A DNA stretch of 36,650 nt from an uncultured Clostridia bacterium (GCA_944376335.1 CALWCH010000015.1:1-36650), one strand, 5' to 3'; shown: positions 16,339 to 25,133, counted from the first letter of the stretch. A program made the numbers and translations. The notes: a model not told the origin generated them from the sequence alone.

Positions 16339-17037
16339 TTAAGGTGTTGTACCTTTTAATGGCTCTGCACTCCCCGTTTCGGGTTTTGGCGTCTTCGTCA
16401 TCAGTCCGTCCACATGTTCCTGCAAATTGGGCTTGATTGGCTGCCACATGGGATCTAATATAAAGTCGATCCCCTCTCTTCTGGCATGTTTGGCTGCCGG
16501 AACAAAGTCGCTGTCTCCCGCGATCAAGACTATTCTGTCCACTTGCTTTTTGTAAGCCATTGACAAAATATCAAGTCCGATCCGCATATCGACCCCTTTT
16601 TGCGTAATGTCGAGCGAGAAATCGTCCTCTGTCAGATCCTCCACCTTAATTTCATTGCGGCACAACTTTTTGGTGGCTTCTGCGGAAAGAACATATCCGA
16701 GATCGCTTTCCAATATTTCACCGCGACGGATAGCGACCTTTCGCTTTGTCATCAGCTCCTTAAAAAAGCTGTTATTCCATTCGTATGCCGGTTCTTTTTT
16801 CAAGTTTATCGTACACTTCCGCAAAGGGTGGTAAACGTTCTTTTCAGACGGCGGACAATCATAATAGAAAATCCTATATAGTTCATTTTTCTCATTATTC
16901 TCCCTGTCGTCATTGATGTGCCGATAGCAATATGTAATCAGCTCATTCGCCCGTTCTCGCGGGGTCTTTTCACCAAACAATCGCTTAGCTCGTTTTTTAT
17001 AGAACCCCCCGTCAACCAAAATTGCAATTTTTCTCAT
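16339..17037 (-). CDS. NYN-domain (LabA/DUF88-like) putative ribonuclease
   Basis: The 232-residue product begins MRKIAILVDGGF, with the first catalytic aspartate of the PIN-like NYN fold at residue 9. Further acidic positions are in GVDMRIGLDILSMA and IAGDSDFVPAAKHAR, which form the typical metal-binding pocket, followed by the last strand GIDFILDPM. NYN proteins cleave or process RNA, and stand-alone members often sit in accessory DNA. I chose the ATG at 17035-17037 because GGGAGAG precedes it and homology begins there; the frame is open 24 codons further upstream. Its sequence is clearly more AT-rich than the neighbours and it lies between 20-bp direct repeats, both hinting at acquisition. 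The RNA target is unknown. Confidence 0.88.
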   Translation of the reverse strand: MRKIAILVDGGFYKKRAKRLFGEKTPRERANELITYCYRHINDDRENNEKNELYRIFYYDCPPSEKNVYHPLRKCTINLKKEPAYEWNNSFFKELMTKRKVAIRRGEILESDLGYVLSAEATKKLCRNEIKVEDLTEDDFSLDITQKGVDMRIGLDILSMAYKKQVDRIVLIAGDSDFVPAAKHARREGIDFILDPMWQPIKPNLQEHVDGLMTKTPKPETGSAEPLKGTTP

Positions 17038-17142
17038 TTGTCTCTCCCGATCATAAAATAAAAGCCCTTGGTCTCGAAGCCTCCCCAATCGCGGGAAATC
17101 TACTGCCAAAGGCGAAATAACGAATTTGGTTGCTACAATATT

Positions 17143-17170
17143 ATTATACGCAAATTATCCGGATTGTCAA
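17143..17170 (-). promoter_or_regulatory. promoter of the NYN gene
   Basis: On the minus strand TTGACA (17165-17170) and TATAAT (17143-17148) are 16 bases apart. The leader to the start codon is about 100 bases and I see no known riboswitch in it. Confidence 0.75.
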
Positions 17171-17248
17171 CACTTATATGGCAAAAAAATTGTCAAAAAT
17201 AAGAAAATCCGAAATATTTCAAATATCAAGAGCTTTACAGAGGCACAT

Positions 17249-17268
17249 ACCCCCGCGGCATTATGAAT
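17249..17268 (+). repeat. 20-bp direct repeat, copy 2
   Basis: Identical to 16312-16331. Here it lies just after the end of the phosphatase gene, and the second arm of the hairpin is missing, so it looks like half of a terminator. Confidence 0.85.
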
Positions 17269-17284
17269 ATTCTTTATCCTTATA

Positions 17285-18079
17285 TTACACCAAATACTTT
17301 TCGCGAAGGGCTGCGATGTCGGCATCGGTGACGCCCAGCTCCTTGCGGCAGTACTCCACAACGCCGCCGTAATTCGCCTTCATTTCGGAGATAACTGCCT
17401 CTAAATACTCCCGTTTGATGCGCATAAGGCCGATGAGCACCTTCTTGAATTTCAGCGTGAGGGGCGCGATGGCGAGCGCAAGGCGGTTGAACACAAACTT
17501 CCTTCTGCAGAAGCGGCGGGAGGCGAGGTAGTCCTCAAGAACCTCTTCCTCTTTGACGCCGAGCAGCGATTCAAGCAGCATGGCGCAGATGCCCGCCCTG
17601 TCCTTTCCGCCCGTGCAGTGCCACAGAAGGCCGTCCCTTTCCACGGCGAGGCGCAGAAACTCCTTCAGGCTCTTCTTGGGCTTTTCGTCGAAGGCGATGC
17701 CGAGATAGGTGTGCTTCATGTAGTTATCGGCGGTGCCGAAGTGCTCCTTGATGCGCTGCCCTTCCGCCTTATAGAAGAGCCGCGAGGAGCGCTCCGCCGT
17801 GATGCCGCCCGTGGGCGCGCAGAGAAGGGGCAGGGCGATATATTCCGCGCCCGCGAGCTTGGTATCGGGGTGTTCGGCGCGCTCGGTGTCCGTCCGAAGG
17901 TCGACAACGGTGCGGATGTTCTTCTCTTCGAGCGCCTTTTTCGTCGCCTTGGGAAGGTGAGAGAGCCTGCCGCTCCGAAAGAGCTTCCCGAAGGCGATGG
18001 TGCGGCCGTCTGCGGCGGGGATGCCGCCGAGGTCGCGCGTGTTATTGAGTTTGCGAAGTTTTAACCTTTGCACATTCAT
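17285..18079 (-). CDS. tyrosine-protein phosphatase (Y_phosphatase3 type)
   Basis: The 264-residue product belongs to the bacterial tyrosine/lipid phosphatase family related to Listeria LipA. It starts with the family motif NNTRDLGGIP, has FRSGRLS at about 34-40 and VVDLRTDTE at about 58-66, and the catalytic loop HCTGGKDRAG at about 154-163 with nucleophile Cys155, general-acid-type Asp160 and Arg161. It hydrolyses phosphotyrosine and often phosphoinositides. No signal peptide is visible, so it is cytoplasmic. The frame continues 21 codons upstream, but homology and the promoter favour the ATG at 18077-18079. This start lacks a ribosome binding site and lies only about 12 bases after the -10 box, suggesting a nearly leaderless transcript. 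Confidence 0.9.
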   Translation of the reverse strand: MNVQRLKLRKLNNTRDLGGIPAADGRTIAFGKLFRSGRLSHLPKATKKALEEKNIRTVVDLRTDTERAEHPDTKLAGAEYIALPLLCAPTGGITAERSSRLFYKAEGQRIKEHFGTADNYMKHTYLGIAFDEKPKKSLKEFLRLAVERDGLLWHCTGGKDRAGICAMLLESLLGVKEEEVLEDYLASRRFCRRKFVFNRLALAIAPLTLKFKKVLIGLMRIKREYLEAVISEMKANYGGVVEYCRKELGVTDADIAALREKYLV

Positions 18080-18090
18080 ACCAGAAGCAT

Positions 18091-18118
18091 TGTATAATAA
18101 AACGCACCCGCTTGTCAA
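18091..18118 (-). promoter_or_regulatory. promoter of the tyrosine phosphatase gene
   Basis: On the minus strand TTGACA (18113-18118) and TATACA (18091-18096) are 16 bases apart. The -35 box lies in the loop of the upstream upp terminator. Confidence 0.65.
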
Positions 18119-18137
18119 GGGACGTCGGATGCGTTTT
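18099..18137 (-). terminator. intrinsic terminator of uraA-upp
   Basis: A 12-bp stem (18099-18110 with 18126-18137) with one G-T pair on the RNA strand and a 15-base loop, ending in TTTTATTAT on the minus strand. T6 on the other side means it could also act on the plus strand. Confidence 0.8.
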
Positions 18138-18157
18138 TTCAAAGAAAAATATGGAAT

Positions 18158-18796
18158 TTACTTGGTGCCGAAGAGCCTGTCGCCCGCATCGCCGAGCCCG
18201 GGGAGGATATAGCCGTTCTCGTTGAGGCATCTGTCGAGCGTCGAGACGTACACGGGCACGTCGGGGTGCTCCTTAAAGAGCTTTTGGATGCCCTCGGGCG
18301 CCGCGATGATGGCCATGAATTTGATCTTCCTGCAGCCGCGCGCCTTTAAGGCGGAGACGGCGTCGCACGCGGAGCCGCCCGTTGCGAGCATGGGGTCGAC
18401 GAGGAACACCGTTTTCTCTGCAATGCCGTCGGGGAGCTTGCAGTAATATTCCTGCGGCTGAAGGGTCTCTTCGTCGCGGTACATGCCGATGTGCCCCACC
18501 TTTGCCGTGGGGAAGACGCGGTGCACGCCGTTGACCATGCCGAGGCCCGCGCGCAGGATGGGCACGATGGCGACGCTGTCGTCGGCGATGCGGTACTGCG
18601 TCGTCTTTTCGAGGGGCGTCTCCACCTCGACGGGCACGAGCTCCACGTCCTTCATGCTCTCATACGTCATGATGGTGGTGATCTCCTCGACGAGCTCACG
18701 AAATTCCTTCATCGAGGTGTTCTTGTCGCGCAAAATGGAGACCTTGTGCTTGATGAGGGGATGATCGAAGATGAATACGTTGGGAAAGTTCTGCAT
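18158..18796 (-). CDS. upp: uracil phosphoribosyltransferase
   Basis: The 212-residue enzyme makes UMP from uracil and PRPP in pyrimidine salvage. Family features are clear: [20 protein letters not shown] at the N-terminus, [13 protein letters not shown] at about 80, the PRPP-binding loop [14 protein letters not shown] at about 130-143, and the uracil-binding C-terminus [18 protein letters not shown]. The ATG at 18794-18796 follows AAGGAG; the frame runs upstream through uraA but that is a shadow. Only two bases separate it from the uraA stop codon, so uptake and conversion of uracil are co-expressed. Confidence 0.98.
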   Translation of the reverse strand: MQNFPNVFIFDHPLIKHKVSILRDKNTSMKEFRELVEEITTIMTYESMKDVELVPVEVETPLEKTTQYRIADDSVAIVPILRAGLGMVNGVHRVFPTAKVGHIGMYRDEETLQPQEYYCKLPDGIAEKTVFLVDPMLATGGSACDAVSALKARGCRKIKFMAIIAAPEGIQKLFKEHPDVPVYVSTLDRCLNENGYILPGLGDAGDRLFGTK

Positions 18797-18798
18797 GC

Positions 18799-20217
18799 TT
18801 ACTCCTTTTTCTCGGTGCTTTCGGCGGGGGCTTCGGGAACTTCGTTCCCCTCGGGGGAGACGCTCTCGTTGACATTCTTCTTCTTGCCGATGTTGACGAG
18901 AAGGTTGACGAGGATGCCCAAAATGAGCGCCGTTGCGATGGCAGTGACGGTGACCTGTCCGAAGGAGAGCGCCATGCCGCCCACGCCCGCGACGAGGATG
19001 GTCGAGACGACGAACAGATTCTCGTTCTCGTTGAGGTCGACCTTCTGGATCATCTTGAGGCCGCTGACGGCGATGAAGCCGTAGAGGGCGATGCACACGC
19101 CGCCCATCACGCAGTCGGGAATGGTCGAAAGGAAGGTGACGAAGGGAGCGATGAAGGAGGCGACGATGGCGAGGATGGCCGTCATTAAGATGGTGACGAC
19201 GGACGCATTGCCGGAAATTGCCACGCAGGCGACGGATTCGCCGTACGTCGTGTTGGGGCAGCCGCCGAAGAAGGCGCCCACGATGGAGCCCACGCCGTCG
19301 CCGAGCAGCGTTCTCGAGAGGCCGGGGTCACGCAGAAGGTCGTGCTCGATGATGGAGGAGATATTCTTGTGGTCGGCGAGGTGCTCGGCAAAGACGACGA
19401 ACGCAACGGGGATGTATGCGACGGCGATCGTGCCGATGTAGCTGCCGATGGTGCCCTCGCCCGCATCGAAGGGGCCCGCGAATGCCGTTAAGAAGGTGAA
19501 TTCGGGGTACCACTGCATGTCGTTGAAGAGGGAGAAGTCGATGATCTTGAGCGCCTCGTTGCCCGTGCCCATGCCGATGAGCGTGAAAACAGTGGCAAGG
19601 ACGTACCCCGAGAGGATGCCGATGATGAAGGGGATCATCTTGAGCATCTTCTTGCCGTAGACCGAGCAGACGATGGTGACGCCCAAGGTCACGAGCGCGC
19701 ACAGAAGGCAGAGGCAGGAATGAAGGTCCATCACATAGTTGCCGCCCACGTTGGTGCCGCTCACCGCCTGCGAGACGGCGCTCGACGCGAGCGAGAGCCC
19801 GATGAGGGCGACTGTGGGGCCGATGACGCAGGCGGGCATGAGCTTATCGATCCAGCCGACGCCCGCGAACTTGACGGCGACGGCGATGATGACGTAGACA
19901 AGCCCCGCGAACACCGCGCCGATGAGAAGGCCCAAATAGCCAAGGGACATGCTCACACCGCCCGCGAACGCCGCCGTCATGGAGCCGATGAAGGCGAAGG
20001 AGCTGCCTAAGAAAACGGGGCTCTTGAACTTGGTAAACAAGAGGTAGACGAGCGTGCCCGCGCCCGCGCCGAAGAGCGCCGCCGAGGCAGACATGCCGTT
20101 CCCCACCACCATGGGCACGGCGATGGTCGCAGCCAAAATGGCAAGCAGCTGCTGGAGGGCAAAGACGAACGTCTGAAAGAGGGACGGCCTGTCCTTCACG
20201 CCATAGATAAGTTTCAT
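18799..20217 (-). CDS. uraA: uracil permease (NCS2 family)
   Basis: The 472-residue membrane protein imports uracil, most likely with protons. It has the NCS2 fold with about 14 membrane segments and the known substrate-site motifs: [12 protein letters not shown] with the glutamate of transmembrane segment 8, and GCPNTTYGE with the glutamate of segment 10. The opening [20 protein letters not shown] is typical of UraA/PyrP. The C-terminal tail is acidic and alanine/proline-rich. The gene is followed directly by upp, which fixes the substrate as uracil with good confidence. A consensus promoter and a leader hairpin with a T run (20267-20292) lie upstream. Confidence 0.96.
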   Translation of the reverse strand: MKLIYGVKDRPSLFQTFVFALQQLLAILAATIAVPMVVGNGMSASAALFGAGAGTLVYLLFTKFKSPVFLGSSFAFIGSMTAAFAGGVSMSLGYLGLLIGAVFAGLVYVIIAVAVKFAGVGWIDKLMPACVIGPTVALIGLSLASSAVSQAVSGTNVGGNYVMDLHSCLCLLCALVTLGVTIVCSVYGKKMLKMIPFIIGILSGYVLATVFTLIGMGTGNEALKIIDFSLFNDMQWYPEFTFLTAFAGPFDAGEGTIGSYIGTIAVAYIPVAFVVFAEHLADHKNISSIIEHDLLRDPGLSRTLLGDGVGSIVGAFFGGCPNTTYGESVACVAISGNASVVTILMTAILAIVASFIAPFVTFLSTIPDCVMGGVCIALYGFIAVSGLKMIQKVDLNENENLFVVSTILVAGVGGMALSFGQVTVTAIATALILGILVNLLVNIGKKKNVNESVSPEGNEVPEAPAESTEKKE

Positions 20218-20266
20218 TTGTTTCTCTCCTTTTTGCGCCGAATGAGCGCATCTTTTCCCATAAAAA

Positions 20267-20292
20267 GGGGCCCGGCAGGAACACCGGACCCC
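20267..20292 (-). terminator. leader attenuator of uraA-upp
   Basis: In the 5' leader, between promoter and start codon, CCGGACCCC (20284-20292) and GGGGCCCGG (20267-20275) form a 9-bp stem with one G-U pair, followed on the minus strand by TTTTT. A short second hairpin (GCGC arms) lies between it and the ribosome binding site. The form is that of a transcription attenuator. I see no PyrR-binding consensus. Confidence 0.7.
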
Positions 20293-20303
20293 ACTTAAAC
20301 GCC

Positions 20304-20332
20304 ATTATACCACGTTTTCACGCCCCTGTCAA
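20304..20332 (-). promoter_or_regulatory. promoter of uraA-upp
   Basis: On the minus strand TTGACA (20327-20332) and TATAAT (20304-20309) with a 17-base spacer, both perfect consensus. Confidence 0.9.
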
Positions 20333-20354
20333 GGAGCGCACACGCTTTCCTCAC

Positions 20355-21284
20355 TCAATCAAATCGGAAGAGCGCCGTCGAATAGTACCTGTCTCCCCCG
20401 TCGGGCAGCAGGACGACGATATTCTTGCCCTTCATTTCCGCGCGTTTCGAAAGCGATACCGCCGCCGCAAGCGCCGCGCCCGCCGAGATGCCGCACAAGA
20501 TACCCTCCGTCTTGCCCAAAAGTTTGGCGAACGTGAGCGCGTCCTCGTCGGTAACGGCGATGACCTCGTCGTAGATGGTCGTATCCAGCGCCTTGGGGAC
20601 GAACCCCGCGCCGATGCCCTGGATGCCGTGCGCGCCGCCGCGGCCTTTGGATAGGACGGGCGAGGAAGAAGGCTCCACCGCGACGATGTGAACGGCGGGG
20701 TCGCGCTCCTTTAAGTATCTTCCCACGCCCGAGAGCGTGCCGCCCGTGCCCACGCCCGCGACAAAGCAGGCGACCTCGCCCTTTAAGTCGCGCCAAATTT
20801 CGGGGCCGGTGGACTTATAGTGCGCGCGCGGGTTGACGGGGTTTTCGAACTGCCCTGCGAGAATGGCGTTGGGAAGCGTTCTCACGAGCTCTTCCGCCTT
20901 CTCGATGGCGCCCGCCATGCCCTTGGCGCCTTCCGTTAAGACGATCTCCGCCCCATATGCGCGCAGGATATTGCGCCGCTCCATGCTCATCGTATCGGGC
21001 ATGACGAGAATGGCTTTGTATCCCCGCTCCGCGGCAATCGCGGCGATGCCGATGCCCGTGTTGCCCGACGTGGGCTCCACGATGGTGCCGCCTTTCTTTA
21101 ATGTGCCCTTTTCCTCTGCGTCCTGAATAATTTCCAGCGCGACGCGGTCCTTGACGGAGCCCGCAGGGTTGAAACATTCGAGCTTTGCATAGAGGTTCGC
21201 GCCCGCGCCGCTCGCTTTTTGATAGCGAGTAAGCTGCAGAAGGGGCGTGTTCCCGACAAGTTTCTCGATATTTTTCACCAACAT
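20355..21284 (-). CDS. cysK: cysteine synthase (O-acetylserine sulfhydrylase)
   Basis: The 309-residue PLP enzyme joins sulfide to O-acetylserine to give cysteine. The PLP lysine is Lys45 in NPAGSVKDR; the substrate loop is TSGNTG at about 72-77; the phosphate-binding loop is GVGTGGTLSG; the end has LPDGGDRY. Length and motifs fit CysK-type enzymes of Bacillota. It starts three bases after the stop of the epimerase gene and is the last gene of the tex-epimerase-cysK unit, with no clear promoter of its own. I see no obvious T-box or SAM riboswitch, and no clear terminator after it. Confidence 0.95.
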   Translation of the reverse strand: MLVKNIEKLVGNTPLLQLTRYQKASGAGANLYAKLECFNPAGSVKDRVALEIIQDAEEKGTLKKGGTIVEPTSGNTGIGIAAIAAERGYKAILVMPDTMSMERRNILRAYGAEIVLTEGAKGMAGAIEKAEELVRTLPNAILAGQFENPVNPRAHYKSTGPEIWRDLKGEVACFVAGVGTGGTLSGVGRYLKERDPAVHIVAVEPSSSPVLSKGRGGAHGIQGIGAGFVPKALDTTIYDEVIAVTDEDALTFAKLLGKTEGILCGISAGAALAAAVSLSKRAEMKGKNIVVLLPDGGDRYYSTALFRFD

Positions 21285-21287
21285 AGA

Positions 21288-22805
21288 TTATTCCCCCTTT
21301 CTGATGACGGGCTTGCCGTCCTGGATATCGTAAACAACGTCCTCATCGCGGCGGTGGGAATCGTACCACACCTGCGCGAAGTAGGGGTTGTTCTTGGAAA
21401 GAAGGTCGAACTTCCACGGGCGGGGCGAGCAGTGCGGGCACCAGTGCCCCGCGCGCAGCACGGTGAGCGCTGACGCCTCGAACGTGTGCCCCTCGGCGCA
21501 CTGCCATTCAAGCGGGGCGCGAAGGGAGGGCATTTCGCTCGAGAGGCACTTGCCCCCGCGGAATTCGGCAGCCGACTTGGCGTCGTCGATATTCCACTCG
21601 TTCATGGGTTTTGCATCGTCGAAGCCGTGCGAAAGAAGCGCTGCGCCCTCGCCCTTCTTCTTTGCCGTATAGTCGGGCTGTTTGCAGGCGATGAAGACGT
21701 CCTCCCAGCGCCTCGGAAGCGTCTTTGCGCCCTCTTCCCCGCCGAAATAGGCGAAGATGCGCGCCTCGTCGCCCTCTTTCACCCACTTTTCGGGCGAGCC
21801 CTCCATCGCAAGCAGCCGCTTGAATAAAAATTCGTAGATGAGTTCGGGCGGCACGGCCTTCCCGAGCGCAAACAGCGGGTGCGCCTTGGAAATCTCCTGC
21901 CAATATTCGTGCACACCGTCGCGTTGGAAGCAAAAGCGCGTTTCGAGCTCGTCCGCATCATAAAACCAAAGGCCGTGGAAGTTGCGGCGAGGGAACCACT
22001 CGGGGCGGAAGTAGCGCTCGGGCTTGCCTCCTATGACGGAAAAGCCGTCCTCGAGCGTCTCGTACCCCGTGCAGCGGCCCCGCTCCCCCGCGCCGATGTT
22101 GTAGACGTTGTTCCAAAAATCGCCGTTTTCGCCCCTGCTCTCGGAAAGGAAGATGTTTGCAAACAGCCGCGCCGTATCGCGCGCGCTCACCCATTCGAGG
22201 GGAGCATTCAGAACGACGTGGAACATGAGCGGGTCGCTCATGTTGTTTTCGAGCATCTTGGGATGCAGCATCGCGCCCTCGCGGAGGATCGCAAAGCGCT
22301 CCAAACCGGCGTCCAAGATATACCGCTCCGCCCTCATCTTGTGCAGTTCGTAGGGCTCGAAGGGGCTGACAAGCAAGGGATCGCCCACGCGGCCGAAGGG
22401 GTGCGCCATCGTGCGGTTGCCGTAGACGGCGACGGAAGAGATGTAGAGAAAGACGGGCTGGGGAGACTGCTGTTTGACGGCATCCACCATTGCCGCCGTG
22501 CCGACGAAGTTGACGCGGTGGGAAAGGGAGGGCGAATGGTCCACCGCAGGGGGGATGACCCCCGCCATGTGCAATACATAGTCCGCGCCCGCAACGAGGC
22601 GTTCGCAGTCCTCCCGCCGCGTCACGTCGCCCCGAATAATCTCAATGCGGGGGCCGTATTCTCTTTTTAAGCGGCGGGCAAGTTCCTCGTTGCGCTTTTT
22701 ATGGGTGAGCAGCACGCGCACGCACGCGCCCACGGGAAGCAAAAGCACGGCTTTGAGCGCCTCCCGCCCCATGTCGCCGCTCACGCCCGTCATGGCGATC
22801 TTCAT
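21288..22805 (-). CDS. NAD-dependent epimerase/dehydratase fused to a treble-clef zinc-finger domain
   Basis: A 505-residue two-part protein. Residues 1 to about 330 form an extended short-chain dehydrogenase/epimerase: the NAD(P) loop TGVSGDMG at 6-13, the catalytic serine near YISSVAVYG (121-129), and Tyr152/Lys156 in PYELHK. Residues about 400-505 hold Cys436, His440, Cys456 and Cys459 in the spacing WQCAEGH ... GHWCPHC, like the treble-clef domain often called DUF4379/zinc-ribbon that occurs repeated in other proteins. Such a fusion is unusual. The product is soluble. It starts 18 bases after tex and ends 3 bases before cysK. The nucleotide-sugar or other substrate is unknown. The enzyme part is secure; the zinc-finger call rests on the four ligands. 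Confidence 0.85.
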   Translation of the reverse strand: MKIAMTGVSGDMGREALKAVLLLPVGACVRVLLTHKKRNEELARRLKREYGPRIEIIRGDVTRREDCERLVAGADYVLHMAGVIPPAVDHSPSLSHRVNFVGTAAMVDAVKQQSPQPVFLYISSVAVYGNRTMAHPFGRVGDPLLVSPFEPYELHKMRAERYILDAGLERFAILREGAMLHPKMLENNMSDPLMFHVVLNAPLEWVSARDTARLFANIFLSESRGENGDFWNNVYNIGAGERGRCTGYETLEDGFSVIGGKPERYFRPEWFPRRNFHGLWFYDADELETRFCFQRDGVHEYWQEISKAHPLFALGKAVPPELIYEFLFKRLLAMEGSPEKWVKEGDEARIFAYFGGEEGAKTLPRRWEDVFIACKQPDYTAKKKGEGAALLSHGFDDAKPMNEWNIDDAKSAAEFRGGKCLSSEMPSLRAPLEWQCAEGHTFEASALTVLRAGHWCPHCSPRPWKFDLLSKNNPYFAQVWYDSHRRDEDVVYDIQDGKPVIRKGE

Positions 22806-22823
22806 GAGCTATCCCCCCTATTT

Positions 22824-24989
22824 TCAGCGCGGCTTTTTCATCGTGAGGCTGATGCGCCCACGCTTTTCGTCCACTTCCAAGACCCACACGGTGACGACAT
22901 CCCCCACCGACAGCACATCGGAGGGCTTTGCGATAAATTGATCGGAGATCTGGGAGATGTGGACGAGGCCGTCCTGATGCACGCCGATATCGACGAACGC
23001 GCCGAACACGGCGACGTTGCGGACGGTGCCCTTGAGCTCCATGCCGGGCTTCAAGTCCTTCATCTCGAGGACGTCCGTGCGAAGGACGGGCGCGGGAAGC
23101 TCGTCGCGGGGGTCGCGGCCGGGCTGTTTTAATTCGGCGCACACGTCGAAGAGGGTGGGGAGCCCTACCCCGCAGGCAGCGGCAGCCTTTTCCTCGCCGT
23201 AGCCGTGCAGCCGCTCCATGAGGTGCCCCAAATTCCCGCGGCGCACGTCCTCTTCCGTATAGCCGCAGAGAGACAGAAGCTTTTGCGCGGCGGCATACGA
23301 CTCGGGGTGCACGGCGGTGTTGTCTAAAACTTCCTCGCTCTCGGGCACGCGCAGAAAGCCCGCGCATTGCTCAAACGCCTTGGCGCCCAATTTGGGCACC
23401 TTTAAAATTTGTTTGCGCGAGGTGAATTTGCCGTTCTCCTCGCGGTATTTGACGACGTTTGCGGCAACGCCCGCATTTAACCCCGAAACGCGTGCAAGGA
23501 GCGGCGCGGACGCCGTGTTGACGTCCACACCCACCGCATTCACGCAGTCCTCGACGACGCCGTCGAGCGCCTCCGAAAGCCGCTTCTCGGGCATATCGTG
23601 CTGATACTGCCCCACGCCGATGGACTTGGGGTCGATCTTGACGAGCTCTGCAAGCGGGTCCTGCAGTCTCCTTGCGATGGAGACGGCGGAACGCAGGTTG
23701 ACGTCGAAGTCGGGAAATTCCGCCGCCGCCAGTTTGGACGCAGAATAGACGGACGCGCCCGCCTCGTTGACGATGGCGTACGAGACGCCCGCCCCCTTGC
23801 CGAGGGAAGCGATGAGCTCCACCGTCATTTGCTCCGTCTCGCGGCTTGCGGTGCCGTTGCCGATGGCGATGTGCCTGACTTTATGCTTTTTGATGAGCCC
23901 CGACAAAACGCGGATGGCCTCCGCCTTCTGCCGCTCCCCGTGCGTCGGGTAGACGACGGCTGTGTCGAGCACCTTCCCCGTGCCGTCGACGACGGCGACC
24001 TTGCAGCCCATGCGGTAGCCGGGGTCGAGACCCATCGTGACGAACCCCTTGATGGGCGGCTGCATCAGAAGCGGGCGCAGGTTGAGCGCGAACTGCCCGA
24101 TGGCTTCCTCGGAGGCGCTTTCCGTGAGGGCGGCGCGCACTTCCCGCTCCAAAGAGGGGAAGATGAGGCGGTCGTACCCGTCCTCGGCGGCGGCCTTTAC
24201 GAATGCCGTCGAATTGCACGCGGGCTTTTTGAGCATGCGGCGGAAGATGAGCTCCAAGGCGTTGTCGCGCGGGACGTCCACCCAAACTTTGAGAACGCCC
24301 TCCTTTTCGCCGCGGTTGAGGGCGAGGACGCGGTGCCCGGGCATATTTTTGACGGCGCAGGTGAAGTGATAGTAGTTGCGGTAGACGGTGTCCTCGGGGT
24401 CCTTCTTTGCGGCCTCCGAGCAGATATCCGCGCACTTCATCGCATATTCGCGGAGCGAACCGCGCACGCCCGCATCGTCGGAGATGTTCTCGGCGATGAT
24501 GTCGTTCGCGCCCTGCAGCGCCTCTTCAACGGTGGAAACGCCCTTTTCCTCGTCGATATAGCCCTTGGCGGCCTCTTCGGGGGCGGGGCAGTCCTTCTCC
24601 TGCGCAAAGAGGAGCAATGCGAGGGGCTCGAGGCCCTTCTCGCGGGCGATCATGGCGCGGGTGCGGCGCTTCTGCTTGTAGGGGCGGTATTCGTCCTCGA
24701 CGGCGGCGAGCGTCTCCGCCGCCTCGATGCGGGCCTTGAGTTCTTCGGTGAGCTTGCCCTGCGCCTCGATGGAAGTGAGCACTTCCTGCTTTCTTGCCTC
24801 CAAGTTGCGCAAATACTGCAGCCTGTCTGCAAGGGTGCGGATGGTCTGGTCGTCCATCGTGCCGTGCATCTCCTTGCGGTAGCGGGCGATGAAGGGCACC
24901 GTGTTGCCCTCGTCGAGAAGGTTGACGACGTTTTGAACGTGTTCCTCTTTCTTGTCGAGCTCTTTAGAGAGCGTCTTGATGATATCCAT
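22824..24989 (-). CDS. tex: Tex-type S1 RNA-binding transcription accessory protein
   Basis: The 721-residue protein matches Tex throughout: the N-terminal helical part with VPFIARYRKEMHGTMDDQTI, DEYRPYKQKRRTRA at about 99-112, the YqgF-like RNase-H-fold domain from about 325 (VTMGLDPGYRMGCKVAVVDG), the helix-hairpin-helix region (VGVDVNTASAPLLARVSGLN), and a C-terminal S1 domain at about 649-721 (GTVRNVAVFGAFVDIGVHQD). Tex binds nucleic acid and influences transcription; it is conserved in most bacteria and of normal length here. It is the promoter-proximal gene of a unit with the epimerase fusion and cysK. Confidence 0.96.
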   Translation of the reverse strand: MDIIKTLSKELDKKEEHVQNVVNLLDEGNTVPFIARYRKEMHGTMDDQTIRTLADRLQYLRNLEARKQEVLTSIEAQGKLTEELKARIEAAETLAAVEDEYRPYKQKRRTRAMIAREKGLEPLALLLFAQEKDCPAPEEAAKGYIDEEKGVSTVEEALQGANDIIAENISDDAGVRGSLREYAMKCADICSEAAKKDPEDTVYRNYYHFTCAVKNMPGHRVLALNRGEKEGVLKVWVDVPRDNALELIFRRMLKKPACNSTAFVKAAAEDGYDRLIFPSLEREVRAALTESASEEAIGQFALNLRPLLMQPPIKGFVTMGLDPGYRMGCKVAVVDGTGKVLDTAVVYPTHGERQKAEAIRVLSGLIKKHKVRHIAIGNGTASRETEQMTVELIASLGKGAGVSYAIVNEAGASVYSASKLAAAEFPDFDVNLRSAVSIARRLQDPLAELVKIDPKSIGVGQYQHDMPEKRLSEALDGVVEDCVNAVGVDVNTASAPLLARVSGLNAGVAANVVKYREENGKFTSRKQILKVPKLGAKAFEQCAGFLRVPESEEVLDNTAVHPESYAAAQKLLSLCGYTEEDVRRGNLGHLMERLHGYGEEKAAAACGVGLPTLFDVCAELKQPGRDPRDELPAPVLRTDVLEMKDLKPGMELKGTVRNVAVFGAFVDIGVHQDGLVHISQISDQFIAKPSDVLSVGDVVTVWVLEVDEKRGRISLTMKKPR

Positions 24990-25031
24990 AGCTTCTCCGT
25001 ATGCCCTTTCGGGCGTATGTGTATTGGTACT

Positions 25032-25060
25032 ATCTTACCACATCGCGCAAAATTTTTCAA
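25032..25060 (-). promoter_or_regulatory. promoter of the tex operon
   Basis: On the minus strand TTGAAA (25055-25060) and TAAGAT (25032-25037) with a 17-base spacer. A small hairpin (CGCCC-GAAA-GGGC) lies in the leader. Confidence 0.75.
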
Positions 25061-25097
25061 GCGTTCGAAGAAGGACGGGGAAGAGCACACGAAAAAA

Positions 25098-25118
25098 GGG
25101 AGGGCGGAATGCCCTCCC
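25098..25118 (-). terminator. intrinsic terminator of the hemolysin III-type gene
   Basis: GGGAGGGC (25098-25105) pairs with GCCCTCCC (25111-25118), and on the minus strand six T residues follow. Confidence 0.85.
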
Positions 25119-25133
25119 CGTTACGGAGAATGG

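Noticed and set aside
18797-19096. A 100-residue N-terminal extension of upp.
   Set aside because: It lies wholly inside uraA in another frame; upp homologues begin at the ATG at 18796, which has a good ribosome binding site.
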